A DNA stretch of 14,497 nt from Halanaerobiaceae bacterium. GTDB taxonomy: Bacteria; Bacillota_F; Halanaerobiia; Halanaerobiales; CSSED10-376. The position numbers and the translations under genes are program-made. Where the stretch lies: NCBI GenBank assembly GCA_003557445.1, contig PWOK01000181.1, positions 1 through 14,497 of the forward strand. Reading direction: 5' to 3'. This document shows, piece by piece, positions 8,342 through 14,275 of the stretch (its first letter is position 1; each line of letters opens with the position of its first letter). The notes beneath the pieces were generated by a model that was given only the letters and a program-made list of their open reading frames with translations, was not told where the DNA came from and did no database searches.

Positions 8342-9079
8342 ATGTTAAGAAAACTATTTTATTATTTAAAAATTTATTTTTATCTTCTCTGGATAAGGAT
8401 TTTAAGGAAATTTGGTTTTGATAAATCACCAGTTTATTATCTGGGAAGCAGTGAAACATTACCTCCTCCTCTTGAAGATAATGAAGAAAGTATCTTATTA
8501 ACAAGACTGGATAATGGTGAAGATGGAGCAAAAAAAATGTTGATTGAACATAACTTACGACTGGTAGTTTATATTGCCAGAAAATTTACCAATACGGGAA
8601 TTGATGTTGAGGATCTGGTTTCTATTGGCACGATTGGTTTGATAAAAGCAGTACATACTTTTGATGTCAATAAGAACATTAAACTGGCTACATATGCTTC
8701 AAGATGTATAGAAAATGAAATATTAATGTATTTAAGAAAAAACAATAAAAAAAGATCAGAAATTTCTTTTGATGACCCTTTAAATATAGACTGGGATGGT
8801 AATGAACTAAAACTGGCTGATGTAATGGGAACAGATGAAGATATTATTTATAAAGATATAGAAAAAGATATTGATAGAAAATTATTAAAAATTGCCATGG
8901 AATCATTAACTGATAGGGAGAAAAAAATATTAATTTTAAGGTATGACTTGAGAAATTCAGGTGAAACTAAAACACAGAAAGATGTTGCAGATATTCTGGG
9001 AATTTCCCAGTCATATATTTCCAGACTGGAAAAACGTATAATTGGTAAATTACAGAGTGAAGTAGCCAAAATGGTTTAA
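8342..9079 (+). CDS. sigE: RNA polymerase sporulation sigma factor sigma-E (pro-form)
   Basis: Sigma-E is the early mother-cell sporulation sigma factor. The 245-residue protein begins with a hydrophobic and basic pro-sequence of about 30 residues ([20 protein letters not shown]) that holds it at the membrane. It is followed by [14 protein letters not shown], the region cleaved by SpoIIGA near Tyr32-Tyr33. Region 2 contains [28 protein letters not shown] and [19 protein letters not shown], which is diagnostic of sigma-E/sigma-[16 protein letters not shown] marks region 3, and [20 protein letters not shown] near the end is the region 4 helix-turn-helix. The ATG at 8342 has AGGGGG six bases upstream. 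A strong terminator follows the stop. Sigma-K is a close relative, but the adjacent spoIIGA and the type of pro-sequence make sigma-E the better call. Confidence 0.95.
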   Translation: MLRKLFYYLKIYFYLLWIRILRKFGFDKSPVYYLGSSETLPPPLEDNEESILLTRLDNGEDGAKKMLIEHNLRLVVYIARKFTNTGIDVEDLVSIGTIGLIKAVHTFDVNKNIKLATYASRCIENEILMYLRKNNKKRSEISFDDPLNIDWDGNELKLADVMGTDEDIIYKDIEKDIDRKLLKIAMESLTDREKKILILRYDLRNSGETKTQKDVADILGISQSYISRLEKRIIGKLQSEVAKMV

Positions 9080-9107
9080 TTTTAAATCATAAATAATATA
9101 AATAACT

Positions 9108-9147
9108 GGCAGGTGAGTCTTTAAAATACTCACCTGTCTTTTTTTTT
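9108..9147 (+). terminator. Rho-independent terminator between sigE and sigG
   Basis: Arms 9108-9118 and 9128-9138 form an 11-pair GC-rich stem (core AGGTGAGT/ACTCACCT, one G-T wobble) with a nine-base loop. Nine consecutive T residues follow at 9139-9147. It ends spoIIGA-sigE transcription and separates it from sigG, whose start is 85 bases further on. Confidence 0.92.
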
Positions 9148-9161
9148 GTATATATTTTCAT

Positions 9162-9191
9162 GTATAAACACAATTTTTTGGGGTAATAATG
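9162..9191 (+). promoter_or_regulatory. candidate sigma-F (or sigma-G) promoter of sigG-spoIIR
   Basis: GTATA at 9162-9166 matches the forespore -35 consensus GYWTA. GGTAATAATG at 9182-9191, after 15 bases, matches every fixed position of the sigma-F -10 consensus GGNNANANTR. Both consensus sequences are quoted from memory. It lies between the sigE terminator and the sigG start, 41 bases upstream of ATG 9232. In B. subtilis sigG and spoIIR are both sigma-F genes, so a single forespore promoter for the pair is expected. The region is AT-rich, so a chance match is possible. Confidence 0.55.
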
Positions 9192-9231
9192 ATAATGAAA
9201 ATAAATCCACAATTAGAGCTGGAGGGTTTAT

Positions 9232-10020
9232 ATGGGGAATAAAGTAGAAATTAGTGGAGTGAATACTGCAAAATTACCTGTTTTATCCAATAAAAAAATG
9301 AGAAAATTATTTAAAAAAATGCAAAATGGTGATAAGGAAGCCAGAAATAAAATTGTAGGTGGCAATTTAAAACTTGTCCTGAGTGTACTGCAGAGATTTA
9401 ATAATAGAGGGGAAAATGTAGATGATTTATTTCAGGTGGGCTGTATAGGTCTTATGAAGTCAATTGATAATTTTGATTTGAGCCAGAATGTAAAGTTTTC
9501 AACATATGCAGTTCCCATTATAATTGGTGAAATCAGGAGATATTTACGTGATAATAATCCCATAAGAGTCAGCCGTTCTTTAAGGGATACCGCCTATAAG
9601 GCCTTACAGATGAAAGAAAACTTAAAAAACAAGAATTCAATTCAGCCATCTTTAAATGAAATTTCTGAAGAACTGGGAATTCCCCGGGAAGATATAATTA
9701 AAGCACTTGATGCCATTCAGGATCCAATTTCATTATTTGAACCAATTTATAATGATGGTGGAGATCCAATTTTTGTTATGGATCAGATTAGTGATGAAAA
9801 TAGTGAAAATGAAACCTGGCTGGAAGGAATAGCTGTAAGAGAAGCTTTAAGAAGACTTGATGAAAGAGAAAAATATATTCTGGTCTATCGATTTTATGAA
9901 GGTAAAACTCAAATGGAGGTGGCAGATAAAATTGGTATATCTCAGGCCCAGGTTTCTCGCCTGGAAAAAGCTGCTTTAAAGAGATTAAGAAGATATGTAG
10001 AGGAGGAGAAAAAGAAATGA
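9232..10020 (+). CDS. sigG: RNA polymerase sporulation sigma factor sigma-G
   Basis: Sigma-G is the late forespore sigma factor. The 262-residue protein begins NKVEISGVNTAKLPVLSN, the N-terminal signature that distinguishes sigma-G from sigma-F. Region 2 has LVLSVLQRFNNRGENVDDLF, QVGCIGLMKSIDNFDL and FSTYAVPIIIGEIRRYLRD. Region 3 has IRVSRSLRDTAYKA, and region 4 ends with VADKIGISQAQVSRLEKAAL as the helix-turn-helix. There is no pro-sequence, as expected. The ATG at 9232 has GGAGGG at 9221-9226. The TGA stop shares ATGA with the start of spoIIR, so the two are translationally coupled. At the position matching B. subtilis Asn45 (recalled as needed for the anti-sigma factor CsfB/Gin) this protein has Gly43. 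Confidence 0.96.
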   Translation: MGNKVEISGVNTAKLPVLSNKKMRKLFKKMQNGDKEARNKIVGGNLKLVLSVLQRFNNRGENVDDLFQVGCIGLMKSIDNFDLSQNVKFSTYAVPIIIGEIRRYLRDNNPIRVSRSLRDTAYKALQMKENLKNKNSIQPSLNEISEELGIPREDIIKALDAIQDPISLFEPIYNDGGDPIFVMDQISDENSENETWLEGIAVREALRRLDEREKYILVYRFYEGKTQMEVADKIGISQAQVSRLEKAALKRLRRYVEEEKKK

Positions 10021-10607
10021 AAAACCTAAAAGTATTTTTGGTACTTATTATTGTGATTATTGTCTATTTAAGTATTAGTAGCAACAGTACCTTTGTTGAA
10101 AAAGATCAAGTAATTAATGCCTATAATAATCAAAATCTGACAAGATTTCATGTGGTGGCAAACAGTAATTCACCAGAAGACCAGTATGTTAAAAGAATTT
10201 TGAGGAATAAAATTACCGAAAAAAATATTATTTTTGAAAATGAACAAATTACTGAAAAGGATATTGAAAAATTAAAAATAATTGTTGATGATTTCCTTAA
10301 AGAAAATAAATTAAACTATCATTCAGAAATCAAAACAGGAATTTATAATTTTCCTGAAAGAAATTATGGGAATATAATATTACCTTCAGGAGAATATAAA
10401 GCTCTAAAAATTATCCTGGGTAATGCTCAGGGATCAAACTGGTGGTGTGTTCTTTTTCCACCTCTCTGTATAGATGAAGAAGAAAATAAAGAAGAAGATA
10501 TAGAAAAAGAAGATTTAAAGTTTAAATTAAAAATGGCAGAATTACTTAATCAAGAAAAATTGGCTGAACTGGGTTTTAAAGAATGGTTATTTAGCTGGAC
10601 CGGTTGA
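10017..10607 (+). CDS. spoIIR: stage II sporulation signalling protein SpoIIR
   Basis: SpoIIR is made in the forespore, exported to the intermembrane space, and triggers SpoIIGA to process pro-sigma-E. The 196-residue protein has an N-terminal hydrophobic segment (about residues 5-21) that can act as signal or anchor. The family motif RFHVVANSNSPEDQ is at 43-56. YGNIILPSGEYKALKI begins around residue 120, and the hallmark GSNWWCVLFPPLC is near 139-152. A highly acidic/basic low-complexity stretch and a terminal KEWLFSW follow, as in other members. It starts at ATG 10017 inside the sigG stop, with GAGGAG-like purines at the end of sigG as its ribosome binding site. Its target gene spoIIGA is only 1.7 kb upstream. 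In B. subtilis spoIIR is not next to sigG. Confidence 0.94.
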   Translation: MKNLKVFLVLIIVIIVYLSISSNSTFVEKDQVINAYNNQNLTRFHVVANSNSPEDQYVKRILRNKITEKNIIFENEQITEKDIEKLKIIVDDFLKENKLNYHSEIKTGIYNFPERNYGNIILPSGEYKALKIILGNAQGSNWWCVLFPPLCIDEEENKEEDIEKEDLKFKLKMAELLNQEKLAELGFKEWLFSWTG

Positions 10608-10623
10608 TAATAAAACCGGTTTT
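10599..10623 (+). terminator. weak hairpin at the end of spoIIR
   Basis: Arms ACCGGTT (10599-10605) and AACCGGT (10614-10620) form a perfect seven-pair stem with an eight-base loop. Only four T residues (10620-10623) follow before a C. The left arm includes the last bases of spoIIR and its stop codon. It could be a leaky terminator between spoIIR and ylmC. Confidence 0.35.
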
Positions 10624-10647
10624 CACAAATACCGGCTTACTTACATA

Positions 10648-10656
10648 TGTTATAAA
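10648..10656 (+). promoter_or_regulatory. candidate extended -10 element before ylmC
   Basis: TGTTATAAA is a TGn-extended -10 with five of six hexamer bases, 41 bases before the ylmC start. No convincing -35 is visible. It would give a leader of about 35 bases. Confidence 0.33.
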
Positions 10657-10697
10657 AGATAAAGGATTGCTAAAAACTATATCCGGGAGGGGTAACT

Positions 10698-10937
10698 TTG
10701 AAAAAATCAGAATTAAGGTTAAAGGATGTAGTTGATATTAATAGAGGGAAAAAACTGGGCTATATAGATGATGTAGATATTGATATTAAGGCCGGTAAAA
10801 TCAAAGCAGTAATTTTACCTTCTTATGATAATTTTTTAATTAGATTATTTTCCCGAAAAAAAGATACAGTTATAGAATGGAATGATATTAAGATAATTGG
10901 TGAAGATGTTGTTCTGGTAGATTTGAAAGAAGTTTAA
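10698..10937 (+). CDS. ylmC: YlmC/YmxH family PRC-barrel sporulation-associated protein
   Basis: This is a 79-residue soluble protein of the YlmC/YmxH family, a single PRC-barrel-like beta domain. Its exact biochemical role is not established; it is found mostly in spore formers. The family pattern is clear. An N-terminal SELRLKDVVDINRGKKLGYI is followed by DVDIDIKAGKIKAVILPSY and WNDIKIIGEDVVLV, which form the expected short beta strands. The start is TTG at 10698, preceded by GGGAGGGG (10685-10692) at a spacing of five bases; no nearby ATG is in frame. It lies between the sporulation sigma genes and ylmD, as in B. subtilis. YlmC and YmxH are paralogues and I cannot tell them apart from sequence alone; I use ylmC because of the neighbours. 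Confidence 0.85.
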   Translation: MKKSELRLKDVVDINRGKKLGYIDDVDIDIKAGKIKAVILPSYDNFLIRLFSRKKDTVIEWNDIKIIGEDVVLVDLKEV

Positions 10938-10952
10938 TTTATGTGTAATTTA

Positions 10953-10961
10953 TGATATAAT
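10953..10961 (+). promoter_or_regulatory. candidate extended -10 promoter before ylmD
   Basis: TGATATAAT is a complete TGn-extended TATAAT (hexamer 10956-10961) with a weak TTTAAT at 10933-10938, 17 bases upstream. Predicted transcription would start about 10968 and give a leader of about 30 bases to the TTG start of ylmD, which includes its ribosome binding site. Confidence 0.45.
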
Positions 10962-10996
10962 TAATCTAAATATATAAAACAAATGGGGGTTTTGCC

Positions 10997-11803
10997 TTGT
11001 TTAAATGGGAAAAATTATCTGAAATAGAATACTTAAAGATAACCGATTTTACAGAACATAAGATAACAGCTATCTTTACCTCACGTAAAGGGGGAATTAG
11101 TTCTGGCCCTTATAATAGTTTAAACCTGGGATTTCATACTGATGATAGTAATGATAATATTTTAAAAAACCGTAAAATATTGGCTGAAACCTTAAATATT
11201 GATTATAAAAAAATGACTTCTGCTGAACAGGTTCATAGTAATAAGATTCATATTGTCAAAAAAGAAGATACCGGTAAAGGGGCTCTGGATTATAGTTCAG
11301 TTATCAATAATGTAGATGGATTAATTACTGATATACCTGATCTTCCTCTGGTTTCTTTTTATGCAGACTGTGTACCACTCTTTTTTCTGGATACAGAAAA
11401 CAAAGTAATTGGACTGGCCCATGCAGGCTGGAAAGGAACAGTTCAAAAAATTGGTCCTAGATGTGTTCAGAAGATGAAAAAAGAATTTAATACCAGCCCG
11501 GAACATCTTCTGGTGGCAATTGGACCTGCTATTTCCCAAAAATATTTTGAAGTGGATGAAGATGTATTTTTAAAATTTAAAAGTGTTTTTACTGACCATG
11601 AAAAATTTATTAATAAAAAAAACAGGTTTAAATACAGTATTGACCTTTCTTTATGTAACAAATTATCATTAATTAAGGCTGAAGTTCCCGAAAATAATAT
11701 AATTTGCAGTAATTACTGTACATATGATAATCAGGAATATTTTTATTCCTATCGAAGAGATAATGGAGTAACAGGAAGAATGGTCAGTATTATTCAAATT
11801 TAA
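10997..11803 (+). CDS. ylmD: YlmD/YfiH (PgeF) laccase-domain metalloprotein
   Basis: This is a 268-residue member of the YfiH/YlmD/PgeF family (multicopper-oxidase-like 'laccase domain'). Members bind zinc or copper. In E. coli the protein edits misincorporated serine in wall precursors, and other members act as purine nucleoside enzymes. The conserved metal ligands are visible: His80 in AEQVHSNKIH, Cys125 in FYADCVPLFF and His142 in LAHAGWKGTV. FTSRKGGISSGPYNSLNLGFH (residues 27-47) is the typical N-terminal motif, and FYSYRRDNGVTGRM closes the protein. The start is TTG at 10997 with GGGGG at 10985-10989. It is followed by a 50-base gap before the HlyD-like gene. Either an editing or a nucleoside role would fit; the cell-wall context slightly favours the former. 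Confidence 0.92.
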   Translation: MFKWEKLSEIEYLKITDFTEHKITAIFTSRKGGISSGPYNSLNLGFHTDDSNDNILKNRKILAETLNIDYKKMTSAEQVHSNKIHIVKKEDTGKGALDYSSVINNVDGLITDIPDLPLVSFYADCVPLFFLDTENKVIGLAHAGWKGTVQKIGPRCVQKMKKEFNTSPEHLLVAIGPAISQKYFEVDEDVFLKFKSVFTDHEKFINKKNRFKYSIDLSLCNKLSLIKAEVPENNIICSNYCTYDNQEYFYSYRRDNGVTGRMVSIIQI

Positions 11804-11853
11804 AGGAGTTATTATTTTTTTGTTGAATAACTAATAAAGGGTGAACTTTTTAG

Positions 11854-12792
11854 ATGAAGGATAATGTTGTTTATTACAATGACAAAAAAAAATATATAGG
11901 TAAATTAAGATTAAAAAAAAGATTAAAAAAAATACTGTTATTATTTTTAATTTTATTATTTATATTTTTGCTATATATACTCTTTTTTTATAATAGACCT
12001 GAAATAATAGAAGCCAGATATGGTGAAATTATTGATGGATTTAATACAGAAGCTATTATTATTCGTGATGAAACTAAATATATTGCCGGTGATTCAGGAA
12101 TAATAAATTTATTTCAAAATGAAGGTAAAAGACTGTCCAGTGGAGAAAAGGTTCTGGAAATAAACGGAAGTCTGGTTTTTAATCATCATCCAGGATTAAT
12201 AAGTTATACGATTGATGGACTGGAAAACAATTTACATCCCTCAGAAATTAATAATTATAGACCTGAAGATTTTAAAAATATTAACTATAATATCAAGAGA
12301 ATTTCTTCTTCCCAATATGTGAATACTGGAGATCCATTATATAAGATTATTAATAATAATTATCTTTATTTAATGTTTTTAGTTAATAAAGAAGAGGCCG
12401 ACCGTTACAGATTAAATGAAATAATTTTTGTAGAAGATGATAGTATAAATACAGGACATATAAGAGGTAGGGTTATCAATATTACATCTGAGGGAGATCT
12501 GGCACTGATGACAGTCAGTTTAAATAGATTTATTGACCAATGGCTGGATAAACGCCAGGTTGATATAAAATTTATAAAAAATATTTATCGGGGTATTGTT
12601 ATTCCCCGGTCAGCTGTTTTTAATCAACCAGCAGGTAGAGGAGTACTGGTTATTGATGATTCTGGAAGATATCAATTTAAAAGGATTAATATTAGTAATT
12701 CTACAGCTGATTATGTGATTGTTACCAATCTAAATGTTGGTGAAAGGGTAATTGCAAATCCTGAGAGTGTTAATTTTGGACAGGAGGGTTAA
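11854..12792 (+). CDS. HlyD-like membrane-fusion-type protein of unknown role
   Basis: This 312-residue protein is not a B. subtilis dcw-region gene. A strongly basic N-terminus (KKRLKK) is followed by one long hydrophobic helix (about residues 28-46) and an extracytoplasmic domain. The domain resembles truncated HlyD/membrane-fusion adaptors. There are two lipoyl-like halves: IIRDETKYIAGDSGIINLFQ with GKRLSSGEKVLEING (about 70-107), then YVNTGDPLYKIIN (about 151-163). A beta-barrel part and an IVIPRSAVF ... VLVIDDSGRYQFKRI segment (about 247-276) follow, the latter typical of HlyD C-terminal beta domains. The long coiled-coil hairpin of true tripartite pumps is missing, and no transporter gene is adjacent. 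The ATG at 11854 has AAAGGGTG upstream. Its stop lies two bases before the ylmE start, so expression is linked to ylmE. Similar genes beside ylmE/sepF are, to my knowledge, common in clostridia. Confidence 0.72.
   Translation: MKDNVVYYNDKKKYIGKLRLKKRLKKILLLFLILLFIFLLYILFFYNRPEIIEARYGEIIDGFNTEAIIIRDETKYIAGDSGIINLFQNEGKRLSSGEKVLEINGSLVFNHHPGLISYTIDGLENNLHPSEINNYRPEDFKNINYNIKRISSSQYVNTGDPLYKIINNNYLYLMFLVNKEEADRYRLNEIIFVEDDSINTGHIRGRVINITSEGDLALMTVSLNRFIDQWLDKRQVDIKFIKNIYRGIVIPRSAVFNQPAGRGVLVIDDSGRYQFKRINISNSTADYVIVTNLNVGERVIANPESVNFGQEG
12782..12788 (+). promoter_or_regulatory. ribosome binding site that fixes the GTG start of ylmE
   Basis: AGGAGGG lies inside the last codons of the HlyD-like gene, five bases before GTG 12794. 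It identifies that GTG as the ylmE start rather than the in-frame ATG at 12752, which overlaps the upstream gene by 41 bases and has no site of its own. Confidence 0.8.
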
Positions 12793-12793
12793 T

Positions 12794-13483
12794 GTGGAAG
12801 AATTAAAAAATAGATTACAAAAAGTTAAAGAAAAAATTACTGTTTCTGCAAATAAGGTTAACAGGGATCCCCGGAATATCAAGTTATTACCCATAAGCAA
12901 AAATCAATCTCCTGAGAAAATTAATTATTTTTATGAACAGGGTATTGAAACATTTGGTGAAAACAGGGTTCAGGAATTAAGAGAAAAAAATGAAAAATTA
13001 AAAAACAAAAATATTAACTGGCATTTTGTTGGACATTTGCAGAGAAATAAGGTAAAATATCTTTTAAGGATGAATAATTGTATTATGATCCAATCAGTTG
13101 ATAGTTTGAGATTGGCCAGGGAAATCAATAAAAGGGCCAGTAAAAATAATAGAGAAATATCGATATTAATTGAAGTAAATGTTTCCGGTGATCAGTCTAA
13201 ATTTGGTTTCAAACCTGAAAAAACAATGAAATCTATAAAAAAAATTGATCAACTATCCTGGTTAAATCAAAAAGGTTTAATGACTCTGGCTCCCTATGTT
13301 GAAGACCCTGAAGAAAGCAGGCCTTATTTTAAAAAACTGGCTGAAATTTTCCAGGAAGCCAATGAACAGGGGTATCAATTATCTGAACTGTCAATGGGTA
13401 TGACCAATGATTACCAGATTGCTATTGAAGAAGGGGCAACAATTGTTAGAGTGGGTAGAGGTTTATTTGGTTCCCGCAGATAA
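12794..13483 (+). CDS. ylmE: YggS/YlmE family pyridoxal phosphate-binding protein
   Basis: This belongs to the YggS/PLPBP family: single-domain fold-type III proteins that bind PLP and keep vitamin B6 and amino-acid pools balanced, with no known enzymatic activity. From GTG 12794 it has 229 residues, the family's usual size. The PLP-binding Lys is Lys36 in LLPISKNQSPEKI. Next come FGENRVQELREK near 59, WHFVGHLQRNKVKYL near 79, QSVDSLRLA near 101, ILIEVNVSGDQSKFG near 123 and GLMTLAPY near 157. The phosphate-binding end reads LSMGMTNDYQIAIEEGATIVRVGRGLFG, in two adjoining motifs; more usual is GMSxD, here GMTND. The gene overlaps nothing, but its ribosome binding site is within the HlyD-like gene. 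sepF follows after 27 bases, as in B. subtilis and cyanobacteria. Confidence 0.94.
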   Translation: MEELKNRLQKVKEKITVSANKVNRDPRNIKLLPISKNQSPEKINYFYEQGIETFGENRVQELREKNEKLKNKNINWHFVGHLQRNKVKYLLRMNNCIMIQSVDSLRLAREINKRASKNNREISILIEVNVSGDQSKFGFKPEKTMKSIKKIDQLSWLNQKGLMTLAPYVEDPEESRPYFKKLAEIFQEANEQGYQLSELSMGMTNDYQIAIEEGATIVRVGRGLFGSRR

Positions 13484-13510
13484 ATTGGCTTAGATCAAGG
13501 AGGACTTTAT

Positions 13511-13936
13511 ATGAAAATAAAAAATTACTGGAATAAAATTATGGATTATTTTGGGTTTAAAGATCAAATTGAGCAAGCCGAAAATGATGGTATTAAAAAG
13601 AATCATAAAAATAAAAAAAGTAAATCCAAGATTGTCAGCCTTAACCGTACTCAGGAGTACAGGTTAATATTTCAGAGCCCTGAGTCATATAATGAAGTAA
13701 AATCTATAGTAGATGATATTAAAGATAGAAACCCTGTTATTTTAAACCTGGAAAGGGTTGAAAGAGAACAGGCCAAAAAAATAATAGATTTTATCAGTGG
13801 TGCAGTTTATGGTTTAAATGGTAATGTACAAAAAATAGGTAAAGATGTTTTTCTCTTTACACCCAGTAATGTAACTGTTGATGGCCAGAAGATACAAAAA
13901 ACCATTGATGAAAATCTTCCAGAAAAAGAAAATTAA
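13511..13936 (+). CDS. sepF: cell division protein SepF (YlmF)
   Basis: SepF is the membrane-binding partner of FtsZ that forms arcs or rings at the septum and works alongside FtsA. It has 141 residues. The N-terminal stretch MKIKNYWNKIMDYFGF is an amphipathic membrane-targeting helix. A basic, poorly conserved linker rich in Lys and Asn follows (about 28-42). The SepF (DUF552) core runs from about residue 51 to 125: YRLIFQSPESYNEVKSIVDD, NPVILNLERVE, KKIIDFISGAVYGLNG and DVFLFTPSNV. The ATG at 13511 has AAGGAGG at 13497-13503, a strong site at a spacing of seven. The genome thus encodes both known FtsZ anchors, FtsA and SepF, in this window. ylmG follows after 28 bases. Confidence 0.95.
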   Translation: MKIKNYWNKIMDYFGFKDQIEQAENDGIKKNHKNKKSKSKIVSLNRTQEYRLIFQSPESYNEVKSIVDDIKDRNPVILNLERVEREQAKKIIDFISGAVYGLNGNVQKIGKDVFLFTPSNVTVDGQKIQKTIDENLPEKEN

Positions 13937-13964
13937 TAATTACTATATGTGGAGGGAATTTGAT

Positions 13965-14237
13965 ATGAATGAATTAATGATTTCAACAATTGATATTTTG
14001 TACAATATATTATTTTTTTTGATACTGGCGAGAGTGATAATTTCCTGGATACGTCCCGGAGTTAATGACCCCAGGTGAAAGTTATTAACCTTTATTTATA
14101 ATGTTACTGAACCAATCCTGGGACCGATTCGCAAAAACCTGCCTACAGGAAGAAGTATGAATATAGATTTTTCACCTTTTATAGCAATAATTGCCCTGAT
14201 GTTAATCCGCAATATTTTAATATATATATTACAATAA
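13965..14237 (+). pseudogene. ylmG: YlmG/YggT family membrane protein interrupted by an in-frame TGA
   Basis: YlmG/YggT proteins are small two-helix membrane proteins encoded next to sepF and linked to division and envelope or osmotic functions. The frame opens at ATG 13965 with GGAGGG at 13951-13956. It encodes residues 1-37 with the first helix (LYNILFFLILARVIISWI) and the family motif ISWIRPGVNDPR, and then meets TGA at 14076-14078 (codon 38). In the same frame, with no shift, the family sequence resumes: KLLTFIYNVTEPILGPIR, then IDFSPFIAIIALMLI as the second helix, ending at TAA 14235-14237. The total is 90 codons, normal for the family. TGA is an ordinary stop elsewhere here (ftsW, sigG, spoIIR), so recoding is not general. 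Explanations are a sequencing or assembly error, a recent nonsense mutation (for example from TGG or CGA), or readthrough. Restart at ATG 14157, with AGGA at 14147-14150, could give only the second helix. Confidence 0.85.
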
Positions 14238-14244
14238 ATTTACA

Positions 14245-14268
14245 AACATCTTATTTAAGGGAGATGTT
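14245..14268 (+). repeat. inverted repeat around the ylmH ribosome binding site
   Basis: AACATCT (14245-14251) and AGATGTT (14262-14268) are perfect seven-base inverted arms with a ten-base spacer. The spacer and the start of the right arm hold AAGGGAG (14257-14263), the only plausible Shine-Dalgarno sequence for ylmH. As RNA it could form a small hairpin with that site mostly in the loop; as DNA it could be an operator. The stem is AT-rich and weak. Confidence 0.35.
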
Positions 14269-14275
14269 ATAATAT

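Noticed and set aside
11807..11832. Inverted repeat AGTTATT/AATAACT between ylmD and the HlyD-like gene as a terminator
   Set aside because: The stem is seven AT-rich pairs with a 12-base loop and no T-tract follows it; the T-run is in the loop.
12752..12793. Upstream ATG as the ylmE start
   Set aside because: It would overlap the HlyD-like gene by 41 bases and add 14 residues absent from the family; GTG 12794 has AGGAGGG at ideal spacing.
13878..14078. A separate 66-residue protein starting at 13878
   Set aside because: The first 29 codons overlap sepF in another frame and include a low-quality start; the real start of ylmG is ATG 13965 with GGAGGG upstream.
14076..14078. TGA in ylmG as a selenocysteine codon
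   Set aside because: YlmG family members have no Cys or redox site at this place, and I see no clear hairpin directly after the codon. A Trp or Arg codon is the more likely ancestor.
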